Assembly: GCF_009936375.1 (NCBI RefSeq)
Contig: NZ_AP022332.1
Location: forward strand, 3,132,501-3,196,500
Length of the DNA: 64,000 nucleotides
Reading direction: 5' to 3'
From: Methylosinus sp. C49
GTDB taxonomy: Bacteria; Pseudomonadota; Alphaproteobacteria; Rhizobiales; Beijerinckiaceae
Positions 56,346-64,000 of this stretch are shown piece by piece (the stretch's first letter is position 1; every line of letters begins with the position of its first letter). The translations under genes and the position numbers were made by a program. The notes under the pieces were generated by a model. That model made no database searches and was not told the DNA's origin. It was given only the letters and a program-made list of their open reading frames with translations.

Positions 56346-58221
56346 CGCCATCCGCCTCCCCTCCCCACTGCGCCTTCGCGCGCCCCGCCTTCCCATCGAG
56401 TCCGCCCAGGGCCATCTGATGCGGATGTTCGAGATCAACGGCGAGCCGTGGAGCCGGGAGCGCTTCAGATCGCGCGGACTGAACCTCGCGGAGTTCATGC
56501 TCGGCGACGTCGACGCGTCGCTGCGCGCCTTCATCGGCGCCGACCCCGCCGATTTCGCGGCTTCGACCGCGCGCGTGATCTCGAAGAAGCAGGTGCTCGT
56601 CGCCGGCGAGATCCTGCACCGCGACGACTGGACGACGAGGACGCGCCGCTGGTGCCCGGCCTGCTGGCGGCAGGATTTTTCCGACGAAACCATTGTCGCG
56701 CGCTCCCCCGGCTGGCGCGTCCACCGGCGGTTCTGGTGGGACGTCGCCAGCGTCCTCACCTGCCCGATCCATGCCGTTCGCCTCGAAGTCGCCTGCCCGA
56801 CCTGCGGCGATCCGCTCACATGGGAGTCGGGTGGACTGACCATGTGCCGCAACCGCCACGGGCTGCTCGACTGCCGGCCGGTCGCCGTGCCGCCGGCGCA
56901 TGTGCGCGCCGACGCCTACATCGTCGGACGCCTCGGCGGGGCCCCGCGCGTCGCGGTTCCATTCCTCGATCGCCTGTCGTTGCGCGAGGCGCGCGACGTG
57001 ATGGGCCACCTCGGGGCCGCCGCCGTGGACGGCGCCTTCGGCGCGCTCGGAAAGATCGACGTCGCCCGCCACCCCGAGGCCTTTTCCGCCGGTTTCAACG
57101 TCGCCGCCGGCTGGCCGGCGTCCTTCGACGCCCTGCTCGACGCCGTCGCCGCGCGCGACGATGTCGGCCTCGGCTCATGGGGCGTCGATCAGGTCTACGG
57201 CTACCTCGTCATGTGGGCGCGCTCCATCAAGACGACGCCTGCCGGAAAGGATCTGCTCGACGCCATCCATGCCCACCACGCCCGGCGCTCCTTCGTCCAC
57301 CGGCGCGGCGCGGCCGCCGCCTTCGTCGGCGAGGACACGCCCGTCAGCGTCAACGACATCGCGGTCGCCACCGGGCGGTCGCAGGAGTTGATCGCGCGCT
57401 ATCTGAAGGCGATGGACTGCTGGCCGGCGGAGACGAGGAGAGGCACGCCTGTCGCCGTGTCCCGCTCCGTCTTGAAAGAGATCGTCGACCTCTTCGAGGA
57501 GTCGCTGTCGGCGCAGTCGCTCGACGACGCGCTGGGTCTCGACGGCTGGCGGACCTTCCGTGTCGTCGGCGCCTTCCTGAAGCCGATGGAGATCCACGTC
57601 CGCTACGGCGCGAAGACGCCCTATTATTCGCGCGCCGACGTCGCCGATCTCGTTCGGCGGCTCGCCGGCGACGCCGCTTCCGTCGCCGCGGCGCCCGCCG
57701 GCATGGAGCCGCTCGTCGACGTCGCCAACCGCCGCAGCAACGGCGGGATCGTGCGCGCCCTGCAAATGGTCCTCGATGGCGAGCTTCGCGTTCGCGCGCG
57801 GCTGGCCGGCGTCGCCGGGATCGCCGGCCTGCTGATCAGCGCGGTCGACTTCAAGCGCCCCAGCCGCGTCGCCGAGGGCACGGTCGACATCGACGGCGTC
57901 GCCGCCCTGCTCGGCGTCCATCGCGAGACCGCCTACGCCATCCTCGACGCCGGGCTGATGGCCCGCGTCACCGACGAGGGCAAGGCGATCCGCACGACGC
58001 CGGAGAACGTCGACGCCTTCCGCCGCGAGTTCGTGACGGCGACCGACCTCGCCGCCGAGCTTCGAACGAAGCCGAAATATGTGATCCCGCTGCTGGCCGA
58101 CGTCGGCGTCGTTCCCGTGCTCGCCCGCGACGACAACCCGCGATGCCGGGTCACGGTCTATCGGCGCGCGGATGTCCCGGCGGATTGGAAGGCGAGGTAT
58201 CGGGAGAGATATGGGAGGTGA
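56338..58221 (+). CDS. TniQ/TnsD-like target-selection protein
   Basis: A 627-residue target selector. The N-terminal TniQ domain carries paired zinc-binding cysteines: RRWCPACWRQDF and, after HRRFWWDVASVLTCPIHAVRLEVACPTCGDPL (in pieces TCPIHAVRL and ACPTCGDPL), a second set. The long C-terminal part has several helix-turn-helix-like segments (VSVNDIAVATGRSQELIARYL, VDIDGVAALLGVHRETAYAIL), as expected for sequence-specific binding in TnsD. Its length and HTH content fit a TnsD that reads a chromosomal site, and the element's location suggests the gyrB 3' end. No Cas protein is linked. Confidence 0.88.
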   Translation: MSDAIRLPSPLRLRAPRLPIESAQGHLMRMFEINGEPWSRERFRSRGLNLAEFMLGDVDASLRAFIGADPADFAASTARVISKKQVLVAGEILHRDDWTTRTRRWCPACWRQDFSDETIVARSPGWRVHRRFWWDVASVLTCPIHAVRLEVACPTCGDPLTWESGGLTMCRNRHGLLDCRPVAVPPAHVRADAYIVGRLGGAPRVAVPFLDRLSLREARDVMGHLGAAAVDGAFGALGKIDVARHPEAFSAGFNVAAGWPASFDALLDAVAARDDVGLGSWGVDQVYGYLVMWARSIKTTPAGKDLLDAIHAHHARRSFVHRRGAAAAFVGEDTPVSVNDIAVATGRSQELIARYLKAMDCWPAETRRGTPVAVSRSVLKEIVDLFEESLSAQSLDDALGLDGWRTFRVVGAFLKPMEIHVRYGAKTPYYSRADVADLVRRLAGDAASVAAAPAGMEPLVDVANRRSNGGIVRALQMVLDGELRVRARLAGVAGIAGLLISAVDFKRPSRVAEGTVDIDGVAALLGVHRETAYAILDAGLMARVTDEGKAIRTTPENVDAFRREFVTATDLAAELRTKPKYVIPLLADVGVVPVLARDDNPRCRVTVYRRADVPADWKARYRERYGR

Positions 58222-58283
58222 GTTCCTGAGTTTGTTTGGTTGGCCCGCGACGATGGAAGCGTCGGCTGAGAGTTCTTGACAGC

Positions 58284-61200
58284 ATGAGGGCATGTGTGAG
58301 TCTGAAGACGGAAACGGAACTCTCCGCGCGCCTCCGTCAACGCGAGTACAATCAGAAAATGCTGGAACACGAAAACTTGTTCAATCCACGGGTGCTGGGC
58401 AGGCACATCAATGCCGAACGGGAACGAGGGATAGCCCTGCCGGATGGCGCCAAGGAGGTCGTCGACATGTGGATCGAACAGCTTCCCGCATTGGAGAAGC
58501 TCAACGAACAACAGGTCGAGCAGGCGTTCAACGGTCGAATATTTGGGAGGCTCCTCGGTTACCGTCAGCCTGGAGAGGACAGGAGCACAACATTGGTGCC
58601 AAAGCCGTCTGCGGCTGGACGACGCATGACGCCGGACTTCGCCCTCGGCTCTTTCAGCACGGGATCGAATTGGACCGCAGTCGGCGAGGTGAAGGCGGTC
58701 AAGACGGATTTGGACCTGCCACAGATTGGACGACCGAACAGGGAAACTCCCGTCGAACAGGGTTTTCGGTATGCCACGAACACCATACCGGGCATCGAGT
58801 GGATCGTGATCTCCAACTTTCGTGAAATCCGGCTTTACAAAAACGGCTATTCGAGGTCGTTCCATCGCTGGAATATCGAAGACTTCGTCAAGGAGGATGT
58901 GCTTTTCGAATTCTACGCATTGATGCGGCCGGGCTCGCTTCTTCCACAAGGAACGACGGATTCTCTGGCCCTGCGCATCTTCAACGATTCCATTTTTACC
59001 GGCAGGGCGATCACCGAGGGATTTTATGCGCTATATAAGGCGGTGCAGAGAGATTTGATCGCGGAGATGCGCGTCCATCCTGCCGCGGCGTCCATGAAGG
59101 TGGAAGATCTGTACGGGAAAACTCACAAGTTATTGAATAGGATACTATTTGCCTGCTTCTGCGAGAGCCATCCTGCCGAGATACTGCCGAAAGGAACTCT
59201 CAAACAGATCGCGGCATGGGCGCAGAATGCAGAAGGTGATTACAAATATTGGTCGCAGTACAAGAATTTTTTCGATTGGCTCAACAAAGGCGGAGGACGG
59301 GATGGCGTCGCGTATCACGCTTTCAATGGCGGCTTGTTTTACAAGGACGAATTCTTCGAACAAATCTCCATTTCGGACGACCTATTCGAGAAGAGATACC
59401 AGGTAGGAAAAGGCCGTCGCGCGAGTTTTCAAATTAAAGGCATATTCGGCTTCGATGTCTATGATTTTACAGAAGATTTGAACGAGCATGCGCTCGGAGC
59501 GATATTCGAGCAGAGTTTGAAGGATATCCCGATTGGAACCGGCCTGGTAAGAGGGGCCGGCGCCGTTGAAATAACAACGCAGTCTTCCAAGGGGGTGTAT
59601 TACACGCCTCGTGAGATCACTTCATATCTGATTGATCGGACCATGGAGATTGCTCTGAATGATCTTCGGGCGGAGATCGAAGCAGACGAGGATTTCGCGA
59701 CGCAGGTGAGCAAGCTCGAAAAGCTGCGCGTCGGGCCCAGGGGAAAAGCCACGGCAGCGGAAACGAAGCGAGAAATACTCCTGCTCGATCGATTGGTGGA
59801 CAGGATGAGGCAGTTTCGCGTCGTCGACCCCGCATGCGGGTCCGGCGCATTTTTGGTTGAGTTTCTGGGATTCCTGCATCGCGAGTTCGAGAAGACGAAC
59901 AAATCATTGGCGGATCTGCGGGGTGATATCCGACAGAGGAGCCTAGTGGATCTCGATCGAGAGATTCTGCGGAACAATCTGTATGGTCAGGATATCCTGC
60001 CGGAATCCGTCGAGATATCGAAGCTCGCCGTGTGGCTCCGCACGGCGAAGAAAAACGAACGACTCGAAGGACTTGAGAATATCACTTCGGCGGATACGCT
60101 CGAGGAAGGGAAAGAGGATTTCTTCGACGTGGTGGTCGGCAATCCACCATGGGGCGCCGAATTGGAGAACTGGACTGAGCAACGGATCGTCACTCGGTTT
60201 CCAAACTGCGGAAACGAAAAGGATTCCTATGCCATTTTCGTCAACAGGGCATGGGAACTGCTTCGTCCCGGAGGACTCCTCGCTTTCGTCCTGCCAAATT
60301 CATGGCTTACGGTGAATGGGTACGCATCGTTTCGGGCTTGGGTCATTCGGCATTTCGAGATCTTGGAAATCACGAACCTTTGGAAGATATTTAAGGATGT
60401 AAATCATGACGCCTGTCTGCTTATTGCTCGCAAGAGGAAAGTCGCGATTACGGAGGAAGGCAAGCCGAATCAAAGGGAATGCTCATCGCAGATGACAATC
60501 CGAGCCCTGCCGAGGGGTGTGGGAGAACCGGTGAAGCTCAAGGCGCTGGCTGAAAAATCATGGATGATTAATCATTGCACGACCCACGCTTTTCAGTTGA
60601 AGCAAGAAAATCTCAGGTTTGAAGTCATCTTCAAACCTGAGATCGCGGATGCGATCGATAAGGTGACAAGGCCATGCCAGCCACTGTCGGAATATGCCGA
60701 CATCACTGTGGGAATTCAGGTATACCACAACTCTCGACATTCAAAGGATGAAATAAAAAATCGTATATATCATAGCCGTACAAACGAAGGAGGCGAATGG
60801 TATGAATTATTTGAATCAAACACAGTTCAAAGATATTTTAAGGGGGCGTCAAAAGGGGAAAGACTAAAATACTCAAAAGACTTACATGACAAAAGGTCTC
60901 TTGATCATTATGCTGAGCCAAGAATTTTGGTGCAACAGATATTCTGGCAACGCATGTCGGCATTAATGCAAAAACCAGACAAGCCGCTCATGTATCTCAA
61001 TACGCTATTTGCCGTCTACAATCCAAGAGTGATATCTTTGGAGTGCATTCTTGGGCTGTTAAATAGTAAATTCGTTTCGGCGACTTATGAGCGAAGGTCA
61101 AACAGGCTATTCGGTGACAAGTTCCCTAAAATCAGCAGGGACGATCTGGCTGGAGTGCCCGTTCCTGTCATGTCTAAAAAGCTGGCTGGATCAATAGGTC

Positions 61201-61610
61201 AGGCCGCGATGAAATTGCAGGCTTCCTGGTGCGGGATGCGGGAGGGGCTGTTGCTTGCTGGCCAACGCCTTGCGGCGGTTGATAAAAGTGCGTCCATGGC
61301 TGACTTCGACGGGTTCTGGAATTTACTGCAAAACGAATTCATTGAACGCGCCGCCGACCGCTATGAAAGGATCGATGCAGCAGAAGTCTATGCTGCTTGT
61401 TACCAAGACGCTATGAAAGCGGTCCATGATCATTGGCAAGACATTCAGGATGAAGAGCGGCTGCTGGAAGGCTTGGTGAAAAAGGCCTACGGGGTCGACG
61501 ACACGATGTATGAGCTTCTGGCGAGTTCGGTTCCAGATCCATCTATTTCTTGGGCGCTCAATGCGATGAGGGAGAAGAAGCACGAGGCGCAGGCGGCCGG
61601 CGACGAATAA
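58284..61610 (+). CDS. Type IIG-like restriction-modification protein (Eco57I family)
   Basis: A roughly 1108-residue single-chain restriction and methylation enzyme. An N-terminal nuclease domain has PDFALGSF and GEVKAVK (D...ExK); the N6-adenine methyltransferase core has VVDPACGSGAFLVEFLG (SAM loop) and VVGNPPWGAE (catalytic NPPW); the C-terminal 350 residues are the target-recognition and helical region (LNSKFVSATYERRS, FPKISRDDLAGVPVPV). This layout fits type IIG enzymes such as Eco57I or TaqII and related single-chain BREX-like methylases, but no other BREX gene is near. The start at 58284 is uncertain. It is cargo at the right end of the transposon. Confidence 0.83.
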   Translation: MRACVSLKTETELSARLRQREYNQKMLEHENLFNPRVLGRHINAERERGIALPDGAKEVVDMWIEQLPALEKLNEQQVEQAFNGRIFGRLLGYRQPGEDRSTTLVPKPSAAGRRMTPDFALGSFSTGSNWTAVGEVKAVKTDLDLPQIGRPNRETPVEQGFRYATNTIPGIEWIVISNFREIRLYKNGYSRSFHRWNIEDFVKEDVLFEFYALMRPGSLLPQGTTDSLALRIFNDSIFTGRAITEGFYALYKAVQRDLIAEMRVHPAAASMKVEDLYGKTHKLLNRILFACFCESHPAEILPKGTLKQIAAWAQNAEGDYKYWSQYKNFFDWLNKGGGRDGVAYHAFNGGLFYKDEFFEQISISDDLFEKRYQVGKGRRASFQIKGIFGFDVYDFTEDLNEHALGAIFEQSLKDIPIGTGLVRGAGAVEITTQSSKGVYYTPREITSYLIDRTMEIALNDLRAEIEADEDFATQVSKLEKLRVGPRGKATAAETKREILLLDRLVDRMRQFRVVDPACGSGAFLVEFLGFLHREFEKTNKSLADLRGDIRQRSLVDLDREILRNNLYGQDILPESVEISKLAVWLRTAKKNERLEGLENITSADTLEEGKEDFFDVVVGNPPWGAELENWTEQRIVTRFPNCGNEKDSYAIFVNRAWELLRPGGLLAFVLPNSWLTVNGYASFRAWVIRHFEILEITNLWKIFKDVNHDACLLIARKRKVAITEEGKPNQRECSSQMTIRALPRGVGEPVKLKALAEKSWMINHCTTHAFQLKQENLRFEVIFKPEIADAIDKVTRPCQPLSEYADITVGIQVYHNSRHSKDEIKNRIYHSRTNEGGEWYELFESNTVQRYFKGASKGERLKYSKDLHDKRSLDHYAEPRILVQQIFWQRMSALMQKPDKPLMYLNTLFAVYNPRVISLECILGLLNSKFVSATYERRSNRLFGDKFPKISRDDLAGVPVPVMSKKLAGSIGQAAMKLQASWCGMREGLLLAGQRLAAVDKSASMADFDGFWNLLQNEFIERAADRYERIDAAEVYAACYQDAMKAVHDHWQDIQDEERLLEGLVKKAYGVDDTMYELLASSVPDPSISWALNAMREKKHEAQAAGDE

Positions 61611-61872
61611 AATTATCCGATGGCTCTGACGAGGTTGGATCCATGCGGTTCTGGCAGATTATATTCATGTCGAACGGACATGCGTAGGTTGTATTTTTTT
61701 GGCGTTGTTTTTGATGCGTCCGCGACGTTGCGCCTTTCAAGACACCATTTTCGCACTGAGTCGGACTTCCTTGCGTCCGTTAACTGGGCGAGTCAGACTA
61801 CCTGTCGAATGGAGTCCGACATCTGACTCGAAAAACGGTCGAAAATGCAGGGAAGAGAGTCAAGGTTTTGCA
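61611..61872. other. Right end of the transposon with TnsB-type site array
   Basis: About 260 bases with no gene. On the plus strand: 61758 GAGTCGGACT, 61790 GAGTCAGACT, 61812 GAGTCCGACA, 61857 GAGTCAAGGT, all in inverted orientation to the left-end repeats, starts 32, 22 and 45 bp apart. A reversed copy (TCTGACTCG at 61822) and a degenerate copy near 61835 also occur. The end is taken as 61872. Confidence 0.68.
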
Positions 61873-62079
61873 ATGTCGGACAAAACGCCCTGCGTCAAAA
61901 TCTGCCAGATCGATCAGCCGACCGGCTTTTGCATCGGTTGCGCGCGGACGATGGCCGAGATCGCCGGCTGGCGCGACGCTTCCGAGACGGAGCGAGAGCG
62001 CATTCTCGCCGCGCTGCCGGCGCGACGCGCGCGCCTGCAGAAAGAGCCTCACGCCTCGCCGCAGCCGAAGCGGTCATGA
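61873..62079 (+). CDS. DUF1289 small cysteine-rich protein
   Basis: A 68-residue protein of the DUF1289 family: [27 protein letters not shown], given here as [18 protein letters not shown] and EIAGW, with four cysteines that probably bind an iron-sulfur cluster or zinc. The C-terminal end is basic. Its ATG at 61873 is the first base after the transposon's right terminal repeat, so its original upstream DNA has been replaced and transcription may now come from the transposon. The function of the family is unknown. Confidence 0.85.
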   Translation: MSDKTPCVKICQIDQPTGFCIGCARTMAEIAGWRDASETERERILAALPARRARLQKEPHASPQPKRS

Positions 62080-62085
62080 AGCGCC

Positions 62086-62108
62086 GCAAGGGCCGGAGCG
62101 GCCCTTGC
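62086..62108. terminator. Hairpin after DUF1289 gene
   Basis: Perfect 9-bp stem GCAAGGGCC / GGCCCTTGC with a 5-nt loop; the next bases (CAAAAGC) lack a T run on either strand, so intrinsic termination would be weak. Confidence 0.45.
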
Positions 62109-62272
62109 CAAAAGCGGAATGTTCAGCCTATAGCTGATCCAATCGCCGGCGGACGGCCGCAGGATCGGGACCTGCGCGAAAAAGCGCTCGATCGATTTGA
62201 TTGTATTCCAGAAAACTTCTTCCCTCCCGCGACCTGCCGCCGCCAATTCATCCCTCGACCGAAAGGCGAGAC

Positions 62273-63679
62273 ATGACGAAAATTCTGCCGGTCATAATGT
62301 GCGGCGGGGCGGGCACGCGCGTATGGCCCGAATCGCGGGAAACCCTCCCGAAACAATTCATTCCGCTCGTCGGCGAGCTGTCGACCTTCCAGACCACCAT
62401 TCAGACGCTGTCGGACGAGGCCTTCGACAAGCCCGTCATCATTTCCAACGCCGATTATCGCTTCCTCGTCACCGATCAGCTGCGCGCCATCGGCGCCGCG
62501 GCCGACATCGTCCTCGAGCCCACCCGGCGTGATTCGGCCGCCGCGGTCGCCGTCGCCGCCGGCGTCGCCGCTCGCCGCGCGCCGCAGACCATCGTCGTCG
62601 TGCTCGCCGCCGATCATGTCGTGCGCGACCCCAAAGGCCTCGTCGCTCTGTGCAAAAAAGCGGCGGCGGCCGCCGCGGATGGCTATATCGTCACGCTCGG
62701 CGTCAAGCCCGACGCTCCGGCCACCGGCTATGGCTATATTCGCCCCGGCGAGCGCATCGCCGGCGACATTCTCAATCTCGAGGCCTTCGTCGAAAAGCCC
62801 GATCGCGAGACCGCGCAGCGCTATATCGACGCCGGCTATTTGTGGAACAGCGGCAATTTCATTTTCCGCGCCGATGTGATGCAGCAGGAGATCGCCCATT
62901 TCGAGCCGGCGATCGCCGAGGCGGCGGAAAAGGCGATCGACGCCGGCCGCAGCGATCTCGATTTTCTGGTGCTGGACGCAGAATCTTTCGCGCGCGCGCC
63001 CAAGACCTCCATTGATTACGCCGTGATGGAGAAGACGCGCAAGGCCGCGGTGATCGAGGCCGACATCGGCTGGTCGGACGTCGGCAATTGGCGCGCCGTG
63101 TGGGAGCTGACCGAGCGCGACGAACAGGGCAATTCGGTGCGCGGCAATGGCGTCGTGCGCGAGTCGCGCAATGTGCATGTGCGCTCGGACGAGACGCTGA
63201 CCACTGTCGTCGGCGTCGACGACGTCATTGTGGTGACGACGCCGGACGCCGTGCTGGTGCTGGGCCATGAGCATGGCGACAATGTCAAGCAGCTCGTCGA
63301 TCAATTGAAGCGCGAGAACCGCCGCGAGGCGGGCGAGCACAAGCGCATCTTCCGTCCCTGGGGCTTTTATCAATCGGTCGATTCCGGCGATCGGCATCAG
63401 GTGAAGCGCATTGTGGTGAAGCCGGGCGCGCGCCTGTCGCTGCAGAAGCATTTTCATCGCGCCGAGCATTGGATCGTCGTCAAGGGCACGGCGGAGGTCG
63501 GCCGCGACGAGGAGACGCTGCTGGTCCACGAGAATGAATCGGTCTATCTGCCGATCGGCTGCATTCATCGCCTGAGCAATCCGGGCAAGATCGACCTCGA
63601 GATCATCGAGGTGCAGACCGGCTCCTATCTCGGCGAGGACGATATCGTCCGGCTCGCCGATTTGTATAGCCGCGCCTAG
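62273..63679 (+). CDS. Mannose-1-phosphate guanylyltransferase / mannose-6-phosphate isomerase
   Basis: Makes GDP-mannose for surface polysaccharide; type II bifunctional enzymes also isomerise fructose-6-phosphate. The 468-residue protein has the nucleotidyltransferase site PVIMCGGAGTRVWPESRE, FVEKPD and WNSGNFIFRA, then a C-terminal cupin-type isomerase domain (FRPWGFYQSVDSGDRHQVKRI, SLQKHFHRAEHWIVVKGTAEV). This is the AlgA/XanB/CpsB type. gmd, which uses its product, follows 67 bp later. The start is ATG at 62273. Confidence 0.95.
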   Translation: MTKILPVIMCGGAGTRVWPESRETLPKQFIPLVGELSTFQTTIQTLSDEAFDKPVIISNADYRFLVTDQLRAIGAAADIVLEPTRRDSAAAVAVAAGVAARRAPQTIVVVLAADHVVRDPKGLVALCKKAAAAAADGYIVTLGVKPDAPATGYGYIRPGERIAGDILNLEAFVEKPDRETAQRYIDAGYLWNSGNFIFRADVMQQEIAHFEPAIAEAAEKAIDAGRSDLDFLVLDAESFARAPKTSIDYAVMEKTRKAAVIEADIGWSDVGNWRAVWELTERDEQGNSVRGNGVVRESRNVHVRSDETLTTVVGVDDVIVVTTPDAVLVLGHEHGDNVKQLVDQLKRENRREAGEHKRIFRPWGFYQSVDSGDRHQVKRIVVKPGARLSLQKHFHRAEHWIVVKGTAEVGRDEETLLVHENESVYLPIGCIHRLSNPGKIDLEIIEVQTGSYLGEDDIVRLADLYSRA

Positions 63680-63737
63680 ATCGTCTATAGACGGCCGTTC
63701 GGTCGATGATAAAAGCCGCAAAGTGGATTTGAATTAA

Positions 63738-64000
<263 letters not shown>

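Larger units (their letters stand above)
48368..61872 (+). mobile_element. Tn7-like transposon with retron and restriction-modification cargo
   Basis: About 13.5 kb. Terminal inverted repeats: left 48368-48384 (TGCAAAAGTCTGACTCT) and right 61872-61856 read inward (TGCAAAACCTTGACTCT), 14 of 17 identical. Arrays of GTCnGACTC-like repeats follow inside each end. Genes: tnsA, tnsB, tnsC and tniQ/tnsD-like, a retron, a large restriction-modification protein and small frames. All main genes point the same way as gyrB. If the ends are taken as CAAAA, the flanks TAATG (48365-48369) and CAATG (61871-61875) make a 4-of-5 target duplication; a perfect 5-bp duplication was not found, so the exact end bases are uncertain. 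No cas genes. Confidence 0.78.

Noticed and set aside
52572-56852. A 1426-codon open frame on the minus strand across tnsA, tnsB, tnsC and tniQ
   Set aside because: Shadow of four well-supported transposition genes; no domain or start signal.

Overview
The window is high-GC alphaproteobacterial chromosome. Several local gene orders fit Hyphomicrobiales (for example a Methylocystis/Methylosinus-like organism): hom next to glpX, a DUF6163 gene next to ldtR, and trpG-trpD-trpC-moaC-moeA. The genus is inference from protein character, not proven. Most of the window is ordinary housekeeping DNA with short intergenic gaps.

Layout. 1-7.1 kb, mostly minus strand: the 5' part of purA, a 35-codon membrane peptide gene, a TauD-type dioxygenase, a DUF3313-like lipoprotein behind a TetR-type palindrome, tetR, a 4Fe-4S/SCP2 protein and a marR gene that share an upstream motif, and a RecD-like helicase. 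7-17 kb: a secreted protein, uvrB, an Atm1-type ABC exporter, a LOG-family protein, cimA, a GNAT acetyltransferase, cysS. 17-28 kb: hom-glpX, a MAPEG protein whose 3' end is duplicated around a 1.9-kb recombinase element, an RsmB-type methyltransferase, parDE, guaA followed by a PD-(D/E)XK-like orphan. 28-45.8 kb: rhodanese, CHRD protein, an ABC importer lacking a binding protein, a SurA/PpiD-like chaperone, trpE, ldtR, a site-2 protease, trpGDC-moaC-moeA, an epimerase, vapBC. 45.9-48.3 kb: gyrB. 61.9-64 kb: a DUF1289 protein, mannose-1-phosphate guanylyltransferase and the start of gmd (GDP-sugar supply for surface polysaccharide).

The standout is 48.37-61.87 kb, read here as one Tn7-like transposon starting 20 bp after the gyrB stop codon. 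It has imperfect terminal inverted repeats (TGCAAAAnnnTGACTCT at both ends) and arrays of a GTCnGACTC-type repeat just inside each end (three at 21-22 bp spacing on the left, four more widely spaced on the right), which are the expected TnsB sites. It encodes TnsA, TnsB, TnsC and a TniQ/TnsD-like protein in the same direction as gyrB. Its cargo is a complete AT-rich retron (phosphoribosyltransferase-like effector, small winged-helix-type protein, structured msr-msd RNA, reverse transcriptase with NAxxH, YADD and VTG motifs) and a large type IIG-like restriction-modification enzyme. It therefore looks like a mobile anti-phage package that uses the 3' end of gyrB as a safe landing site, much as Tn7 uses glmS. 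No cas gene or CRISPR array is present.
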